Shown piece by piece: positions 58,554 to 64,000 of a DNA stretch of 64,000 bases (position 1 is the first letter of the stretch; every line of letters starts with the position of its first letter). The stretch lies in contig CAMYLT010000002.1 of NCBI GenBank assembly GCA_947259505.1, positions 454,598 through 518,597 on the forward strand, in the 5' to 3' direction. The notes below the pieces were generated by a model. It was not told the origin of the DNA. It made no database searches and was given only the letters and a program-made list of their open reading frames with translations. The stretch comes from an uncultured Porticoccus sp. (GTDB lineage: Bacteria; Pseudomonadota; Gammaproteobacteria; Pseudomonadales; Porticoccaceae). Position numbers and translations under genes: made by a program.

Positions 58554-59259
58554 TATCAGCTACCGCGAAATTGCCCACAACGGTCTGTGGAAAAACAACC
58601 CGGCACTGGTGCAATTGCTGGGTCTGTGTCCGCTGCTGGCGGTAACGGGGTCGGTCGTGAACGCGTTGGGACTTGGGCTCGCCACCATGTTGGTCCTCAC
58701 GGCGTCCAACACCGCAATATCGATGATCCGCAACCACGTGTCCGAGGCAGTCAAAATTCCCGCCTTTGTGATGATTATTGCGTCTTTCACCACCTGCACC
58801 GAGTTGCTAATGCAGGCATTTACCTATGAGCTGTATACCATCCTCGGCATTTTCATTCCGCTGATCGTGACCAACTGCATCATTCTCGGCCGCGCCGAAG
58901 CCTTTGCCTGCAAGAATAAGGTTGCTGCTTCGGCTCTGGACGGTTTCATGATGGGCAGCGGTTTTGGTCTGGTGCTGTTGCTGATCGGCACCATCCGCGA
59001 AATCCTCGGCAATGGCACCCTTTTCGCCAACATGCATTTGCTGTTTGGCCCCATGGCGGAACACTGGACCCTACACCTGTTCGGCGAAGGTTACGGCTTC
59101 CTGATCGCCGTGCTGCCGCCGGGAGCCTTTCTGGTCGCCGGCATGCTGATCGCCCTGAAAAACATCATCGACAAGCGTATTGAAACACGCCGCGCAGCAA
59201 AACAGGCACCGGTAACCAGCGGCTCCAAACGCGTGCGCACCACCGGCGCCATCAGCTGA
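58546..59259 (+). CDS. rsxE: Electron transport complex subunit RsxE
   Basis: 237 residues from ATG 58546 inside the end of rsxG. Six membrane helices, starting [35 protein letters not shown] pattern; [13 protein letters not shown] mirrors RsxA. Last gene of the Rsx set. The endonuclease III gene nth, which follows rsx in many relatives, is not here; a ThDP enzyme follows instead. A 12-base-arm hairpin (59300-59329) lies after the stop. Confidence 0.95.
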   Translation: MADISYREIAHNGLWKNNPALVQLLGLCPLLAVTGSVVNALGLGLATMLVLTASNTAISMIRNHVSEAVKIPAFVMIIASFTTCTELLMQAFTYELYTILGIFIPLIVTNCIILGRAEAFACKNKVAASALDGFMMGSGFGLVLLLIGTIREILGNGTLFANMHLLFGPMAEHWTLHLFGEGYGFLIAVLPPGAFLVAGMLIALKNIIDKRIETRRAAKQAPVTSGSKRVRTTGAIS

Positions 59260-59299
59260 TTCTGAACCGGCATCACAAAGCCGTCCTGCCTTTCCACTA

Positions 59300-59329
59300 C
59301 AACGCCACTGTTTGATCACAGTGGCGTTG
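59300..59329. terminator. Hairpin after rsxE
   Basis: CAACGCCACTGT, 6-base loop, ACAGTGGCGTTG. Perfect 12-base arms, but no T-run follows, so termination is less certain than RNA end protection. Confidence 0.55.
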
Positions 59330-59391
59330 ACTCGCCGTGTTCCGCTTAATAGCATGGCTCTATAGCTGCTAACTGACATACTGAGAAATTG

Positions 59392-61116
59392 ATGAAAAAA
59401 CCCGGGGCATGGCTCACCTGTTACGCACTCGAACAGATTGGTGTCAGGCGTGTTTTCGGGATTCCTGGCACGCACAACGTGCAGATATACCAGGAACTGG
59501 AACACTTCCCCGGCATGACTCCGTATCTGGTTACCCATGAGGTATCTGCGGCCTTTATGGCTGATGCCATCAGTCGCACTACCGATCAAATCGGCACCTT
59601 GCTGATCGTACCGGGTGCAGGTGTCAGCCACGCTGCCAGCGGTATTGCGGAGGCGTTCCTGGCCGGGATCCCCCTACTGGTCATTGCCGGAGGCATCGAG
59701 CGACAAAGCAGACACGCTTTCCAGCTTCAGGATATTAACCATCAAGCACTGCTGGAACCCATTACCAAAGCAGCTTATCTGGTCGAGAGCGCTGCCGATA
59801 TTGTCCCCACTCTTTACGAGGCTTATCGCACTGCGGTGGAGGGAGAACCGGGGCCGGTGTTTGTGGAAATACCGGTGGACGTACAAACGGCTGTGGTGGA
59901 ATCAGGTTCGCTGCCGCTGTTCCGCGGCCACCCTACACGACCGCCACTGGATACGGCAGCCATTGAAGAAGCCGCCCGCATGCTGGTGAATGCCAAACAG
60001 CCGGGGCTATTTGTAGGCTGGGGTGCCCGCTATGCCACCGAAGCCCTGCAGTCACTCTCTGCCCACTTGGGCGCGCCAGTGGCTACTACCCTGCAAGGCT
60101 TGAGTGTCTTTCCCGCCGACCACCCTCTGCACACCGGCATGGGCTTCGGCCCATCTGCGGTTCCTGCGGCCCAGCATGCCTTTGCCGATTGCGATTGCCT
60201 GCTGGCTATCGCCACACGGTTTTCTGAAATTGCCACCGGCCACTATAGGCTGACCCCGCCCAACAACTTGATTCACGCAGACATCAACCCGAAGGTATTC
60301 AATGCCAATTACCCGGCGACCCTCACCCTGCAGGGAGATGCCACAGACATTGCTGTCGCCCTGCTGGAGAAAGTGAAAGAGCTGAAGCCCCAGGCTGTTG
60401 ACAGTTCTGTGCTGGCCAACCGCATAGCCTTTGACAAACAGGACTACCTCGACAGCTGGCAGAAACTGCATGGACCACGCGTCAACCCGGGCCGTTTTTT
60501 TGCAGCCCTGCGCAAAAAATTGCCAAATGATGCCTTGCTGATCTGCGATGAGGGTAACCACACGTTCCTCGCCGCAGAACTATTCCCGCTTCATTCTGGC
60601 GGAGTATTTATCTCTCCCAGCGACTTCAATGCCATCGGCTACTGCGTGCCAGCCACTAACGCCCTGAAACTGGCCTACCCAAACAGAACTGTGGTGGGCA
60701 TTGTCGGCGACGGCGCCATGATGATGAGTGGCATGGAAGCCATTACCGCCAGCAAATACCACCTCGGTGTCATTTACTGCCTGTTCAATGACGGCCAACT
60801 TTCCCAGTCCGGTGAACCGCGACCAGATAAGCGCGGTGCCATGACCAAGCTGGGTGAAGCTGACTGGATTTCCTTTGCTCACGCCATGGGCTGTGAATAC
60901 GTCGCCATTGAGGACAACCAGGAGATTGAGGCGGGTCTTGACACCGCCCTGACGTTGGCGACCCGGAATCAGCCCGTACTGGTCGATGTGCACATCGACT
61001 ATAGCCGCCACACTGCCTTTAGCGAGGGATTGCTAAAAACCAGACATAAACAATTCGGTCGCACCAAACGGGCCGCCTCGTTAGCACGAGCCCTGAAAGA
61101 AAGAATCATCGGTTAA
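59392..61116 (+). CDS. ThDP-dependent enzyme of the acetolactate synthase-like family
   Basis: 574 residues from ATG 59392 (a TTG is directly before). N-terminal pyrimidine-binding domain with Glu50 in VTHEVSAAF, middle domain around 190-320, and C-terminal diphosphate domain GDGAMMMSGMEA (about 439) with LFNDGQ ending the GDG-x25-N motif. The group includes acetolactate synthase, benzoylformate decarboxylase and others; no regulatory subunit gene is adjacent, so branched-chain synthesis is unlikely. Followed by an SLC13-type carrier after 80 bases. Confidence 0.85.
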   Translation: MKKPGAWLTCYALEQIGVRRVFGIPGTHNVQIYQELEHFPGMTPYLVTHEVSAAFMADAISRTTDQIGTLLIVPGAGVSHAASGIAEAFLAGIPLLVIAGGIERQSRHAFQLQDINHQALLEPITKAAYLVESAADIVPTLYEAYRTAVEGEPGPVFVEIPVDVQTAVVESGSLPLFRGHPTRPPLDTAAIEEAARMLVNAKQPGLFVGWGARYATEALQSLSAHLGAPVATTLQGLSVFPADHPLHTGMGFGPSAVPAAQHAFADCDCLLAIATRFSEIATGHYRLTPPNNLIHADINPKVFNANYPATLTLQGDATDIAVALLEKVKELKPQAVDSSVLANRIAFDKQDYLDSWQKLHGPRVNPGRFFAALRKKLPNDALLICDEGNHTFLAAELFPLHSGGVFISPSDFNAIGYCVPATNALKLAYPNRTVVGIVGDGAMMMSGMEAITASKYHLGVIYCLFNDGQLSQSGEPRPDKRGAMTKLGEADWISFAHAMGCEYVAIEDNQEIEAGLDTALTLATRNQPVLVDVHIDYSRHTAFSEGLLKTRHKQFGRTKRAASLARALKERIIG

Positions 61117-61196
61117 GCTTGTACAACCCCGCTACTGTCGCGGTTAATCTGCGGAGAAAACCCTGCTAAGCTGAGTTTTTCCAGACCATAACAATA

Positions 61197-62672
61197 ATGA
61201 ACTCCTCCCACTTTCAAGAAGTCATTCGCCAGTTCCGTCTGCTATCCCTGATCGGCGGGCCGCTGCTGGCCGCATTGGTTTTCTGGCTTTTGCCCAATCA
61301 TGCCCCCGGCCTGAATAACAGCGAAGTGGTTTTGGGGGTGCCCGGCAGACTAACGGCAGGACTGGCGCTGTGGATGGCGTTGTGGTGGCTCACTGAAGCC
61401 GTGTCCATCTACGCTACTGCGCTGCTGCCTCTCGCCTTGCTGCCGTTGAGTGGGGCCAGCGATATCAACGCCACATCCCAAGCCTATGCCCACCCACTGA
61501 TTTTTCTGTTTATGGGGGGCTTTATTCTGGCGCTGGCCCTTGAGAAATGGCACCTGCACCGCCGTTTTGCACTAGCCGTACTCAGATTGGTGGGCACCAA
61601 ACCTGTCACCCTGGTGGGAGGGTTCATGTTCGTTTCCGCATCACTCAGCATGTGGATCACCAATACCGCCACAACGCTGGTCATGCTGCCCATCCTGTTA
61701 AGCATTATCCAGTTACTCGACAAGGATGCGCCCAACCGCGAAAACTTCAGCCTCTGCCTGCTACTGGGGGTAGCTTACGCCGCCTCTATCGGCGGTATCG
61801 GCACCATTGTCGGCACCGTGCCCAATATGTTCACCGTGTCCTTTATCCAGAGGGAGCTGGGAATTGAAATCAGCTTCGTCCGCTGGATGACCATTGGCAT
61901 ACCGGTGGTAGTTCTATTTGTCCCCCTGGCCTGGTGGCTATTGACCCGCTGGATATACCCACCGGGCGAAGAAGCCATCGACAATCAGTTTCTGCACGAA
62001 CCTTCAGAGCCGTGGACGCTGGGCGCCAAGCTGACTCTGACAATTTTCCTGCTCACTGCGGCCTGCTGGATCGGCAGACCATTGCTGATCAAACTGCCTC
62101 TGCTGGGGGGCATCAGCGATACCGGCATTGCCATCATTGCCGCTCTGCTGCTGTTCACCCTGCCGGTAAATCTGAAAAAACGCGAGTTCCTGATTGACTG
62201 GGAGACAGCGCTGAAATTGCCCTGGGGCATCCTGTTGCTATTTGGTGGAGGGCTCGCCCTGGCGGGGGCCATTCGCTCCACCGGCGTGGGAGAGCTGCTG
62301 GCCGTGCAATTAGCGGGCGCATCCGATGTGCCGCCACTGGTGTTGACCCTGCTGGTAGTAGCGCTGATCATTTTTCTCACAGAATTGACCAGCAATACCG
62401 CTACCACCACGGCACTGGTGCCAATTTTTGCCGTGATGGCGGAGGGACTGGGCATCGACCCCCTGCCTATCATCATCCCCGCCACCATCGCCGCCAGTTG
62501 TGCCTTTATGCTGCCGGTGGCAACGCCGCCAAACGCCATTGTGTTTGGCTCCAATCTGATTCGGATCCCACAAATGGCACGTGCCGGCTTTTGGCTAAAT
62601 ATCACCGGTATTCTGCTGATCAGCGGGGTACTGCACGTGGTGCTGGGGTTTTTCCCTGACATCAAGCCGTGA
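61197..62672 (+). CDS. SLC13/DASS-family carboxylate transporter
   Basis: 491 residues, 11 to 12 membrane segments. The two S/T-N-T substrate and sodium motifs are visible: WITNTATT and ELTSNTATT. Members import dicarboxylates such as succinate with sodium. The ThDP enzyme upstream may act on a related acid, but this is only an idea from proximity. 13 bases before the YaiI-type gene. Confidence 0.9.
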   Translation: MNSSHFQEVIRQFRLLSLIGGPLLAALVFWLLPNHAPGLNNSEVVLGVPGRLTAGLALWMALWWLTEAVSIYATALLPLALLPLSGASDINATSQAYAHPLIFLFMGGFILALALEKWHLHRRFALAVLRLVGTKPVTLVGGFMFVSASLSMWITNTATTLVMLPILLSIIQLLDKDAPNRENFSLCLLLGVAYAASIGGIGTIVGTVPNMFTVSFIQRELGIEISFVRWMTIGIPVVVLFVPLAWWLLTRWIYPPGEEAIDNQFLHEPSEPWTLGAKLTLTIFLLTAACWIGRPLLIKLPLLGGISDTGIAIIAALLLFTLPVNLKKREFLIDWETALKLPWGILLLFGGGLALAGAIRSTGVGELLAVQLAGASDVPPLVLTLLVVALIIFLTELTSNTATTTALVPIFAVMAEGLGIDPLPIIIPATIAASCAFMLPVATPPNAIVFGSNLIRIPQMARAGFWLNITGILLISGVLHVVLGFFPDIKP

Positions 62673-62685
62673 GGAGTAACCCCAT

Positions 62686-63135
62686 ATGCATATCTGGGTA
62701 GACGCGGACGCCTGTCCAAACCCGATCAAAGACATCCTGTTCAAGGCGGCCCAGCGCTGCCAGGTACCACTGACGCTGGTGGCCAACCATACCATTCGGA
62801 TCCCCCCCTCACCGCTGATCAAGTTTCGTCAGGTAGAGAGCGGGTTTGATGTCGCCGACAATCACATCGCCCAACAGGTAACAGCCGGCGATATCGTTGT
62901 GACCGGCGATATCCCCCTGGCGGCGGATGTGGTGGAAAAGGGTGCGCAGGTCATCAGCCCACGAGGAGAGCATTTCACGCCAGCCAACATCCGTCAGCGA
63001 CTGGCCATGCGTAATCTGATGGAAGAATTGCGCAATACGGGTGAGGTCCGTGGCGGCCCCTCCAGCATGGGCAATGTCGAACGCCAGCAATTTGCCAATG
63101 CGCTCGACCGCCTGCTGGCCGCGCGCAAAAAGTAA
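62686..63135 (+). CDS. YaiI/YqxD (DUF188) family protein
   Basis: 149 residues. Starts [14 protein letters not shown], with [25 protein letters not shown], the family fingerprint; PIN-like acidic residues are seen. Proposed nuclease-like fold, function unknown. GAGGAG lies 11 bases upstream of the ATG. Confidence 0.92.
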   Translation: MHIWVDADACPNPIKDILFKAAQRCQVPLTLVANHTIRIPPSPLIKFRQVESGFDVADNHIAQQVTAGDIVVTGDIPLAADVVEKGAQVISPRGEHFTPANIRQRLAMRNLMEELRNTGEVRGGPSSMGNVERQQFANALDRLLAARKK

Positions 63136-63227
63136 TCAGCAAGGAGAAAAAACCTTTATCCTTCAGGGCGATACGCGTATACTTGCGCCCCTCATTTGAT
63201 CCGGCCTCCGGCCATACAGGCTCCTCT

Positions 63228-64000
63228 ATGTCATCCCCCGATTTTTCATCACTGGGCATTGCTAGCTCGGTGTTGCAAGCTGTTCAGGAACTCGGTTACG
63301 AACAGCCCTCTCCCATCCAGGCGCAAAGTATCCCAATACTCCTGGAAGGCGCTAACCTGCTCGGCGTCGCCCAAACTGGTACCGGCAAAACCGCTGCCTT
63401 TGCTCTGCCACTGCTGAGTAATCTGGACCCCAAGCAATCTACACCTCAAATTCTGGTTCTCACCCCAACACGGGAGCTGGCCATCCAGGTAGCAGAAGCC
63501 TTTCAGACTTACGCTCGCCACATTAAAGGTTTCCATGTACTGCCCATCTACGGCGGTCAGGATATGCGCGGCCAATTGCGCGGCCTACAGCGCGGCGCAC
63601 AGGTTATTGTCGGCACCCCCGGACGCATTCTCGATCACCTGCGTCGCCGCAGCCTGGACCTCAGTAAACTGCGTGCCCTGGTGCTGGACGAAGCCGACGA
63701 AATGTTGCGCATGGGCTTTATTGACGACGTAGAAACTATTCTCGCAGAGACACCCAAAAGCTGTCAGCGGGCGCTGTTCTCCGCCACCATGCCGCCGGCC
63801 ATCCGCCGGGTTGTATCGAAATACCTCGGTGATGCCAAAGAAGTCAGCATTGCCTCAAAAACCCGTACTGTGGAGCGCATCAGCCAGCGCTACCTGATGG
63901 TACAGGGCCGCCACAAGATGGATGCTCTGACCCGCATCCTCGAAGTGGAAGAATTCGATGGCATGATTATTTTCGTGCGCACCAAGTCCGCCACTGTAGA
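63228..64000 (+). CDS. deaD: DEAD-box RNA helicase DeaD/CsdA-type, N-terminal part (cut by window edge)
   Basis: About 257 residues are visible. Q motif PSPIQAQSI, Walker [26 protein letters not shown] and [10 protein letters not shown] in order; the next domain starts [11 protein letters not shown] at the edge. Sequence closely follows E. coli CsdA/DeaD ([10 protein letters not shown]), which unwinds RNA in cold adaptation and ribosome assembly. The diagnostic C-terminal domain is outside the window. ATG 63228 is the first in frame with GGC-TCC upstream, no strong ribosome site. Confidence 0.88.
   Translation, partial: MSSPDFSSLGIASSVLQAVQELGYEQPSPIQAQSIPILLEGANLLGVAQTGTGKTAAFALPLLSNLDPKQSTPQILVLTPTRELAIQVAEAFQTYARHIKGFHVLPIYGGQDMRGQLRGLQRGAQVIVGTPGRILDHLRRRSLDLSKLRALVLDEADEMLRMGFIDDVETILAETPKSCQRALFSATMPPAIRRVVSKYLGDAKEVSIASKTRTVERISQRYLMVQGRHKMDALTRILEVEEFDGMIIFVRTKSATV

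Overview
The window is chromosomal DNA from a Gram-negative gammaproteobacterium. Gene content and order resemble the Pseudomonas/Cellvibrionales side of the class: alaS-lysC-csrA-tRNA-Ser, recX and recA, mutS-fdxA, arsC-wrbA-DUF2069, hda-DUF2066 divergent from purM-purN, dcd-apbC divergent from metG, and a complete rsxABCDGE set. The genus is not decided by the sequence. Most of the window is ordinary core genome with compact, often overlapping genes.

Layout: a hydantoinase A-type gene runs off the left edge (1-860). A DUF3565-DUF1971 protein, modABC for molybdate uptake, an exported truncated haemoglobin, a RIO kinase and the ABC-F protein YbiT follow (1.2-7.9 kb). From 8.2 to 12.3 kb lies a row of small, same-strand, mostly unknown genes separated by integron attC-type recombination sites. 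No integrase is present, so this looks like a CALIN (cluster of attC sites lacking an integrase). From 12.3 to 18 kb come a GFA-type zinc protein, an MFS transporter, a YebC-family regulator, a DsbA-like isomerase, a trypsin-fold protein and a diguanylate cyclase. From 18.3 to 31.1 kb most genes are on the minus strand: tRNA-Ser, csrA (59 codons), lysC, alaS, hinT, a Trm112-like protein, an M23 peptidase, recX, recA with a LexA box, pncC and an RNA methyltransferase. mutS and fdxA follow, then sppA, DUF2069, wrbA, arsC, yihY, a TlpA lipoprotein, an aldehyde dehydrogenase, hda, purM and purN.

A second, smaller attC-flanked cluster lies at 46.8-48.6 kb. It carries a membrane protein gene and a SIR2-like gene with a zinc-knuckle motif. 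Its first recombination element is nearly the same in sequence as the one that opens the first cluster 38 kb away. After it come sirB2, dcd, apbC, metG, the Rsx electron-transport complex, a ThDP-dependent enzyme with an SLC13-type carrier, a YaiI family protein and a DEAD-box helicase cut by the right edge.

The most interesting material is the pair of integrase-less cassette clusters and their cargo: a SIR2-like protein, a HEPN-motif protein and a peroxiredoxin-fold protein that has Arg in place of the peroxidatic Cys. No CRISPR array, insertion sequence, rRNA or prophage was seen.
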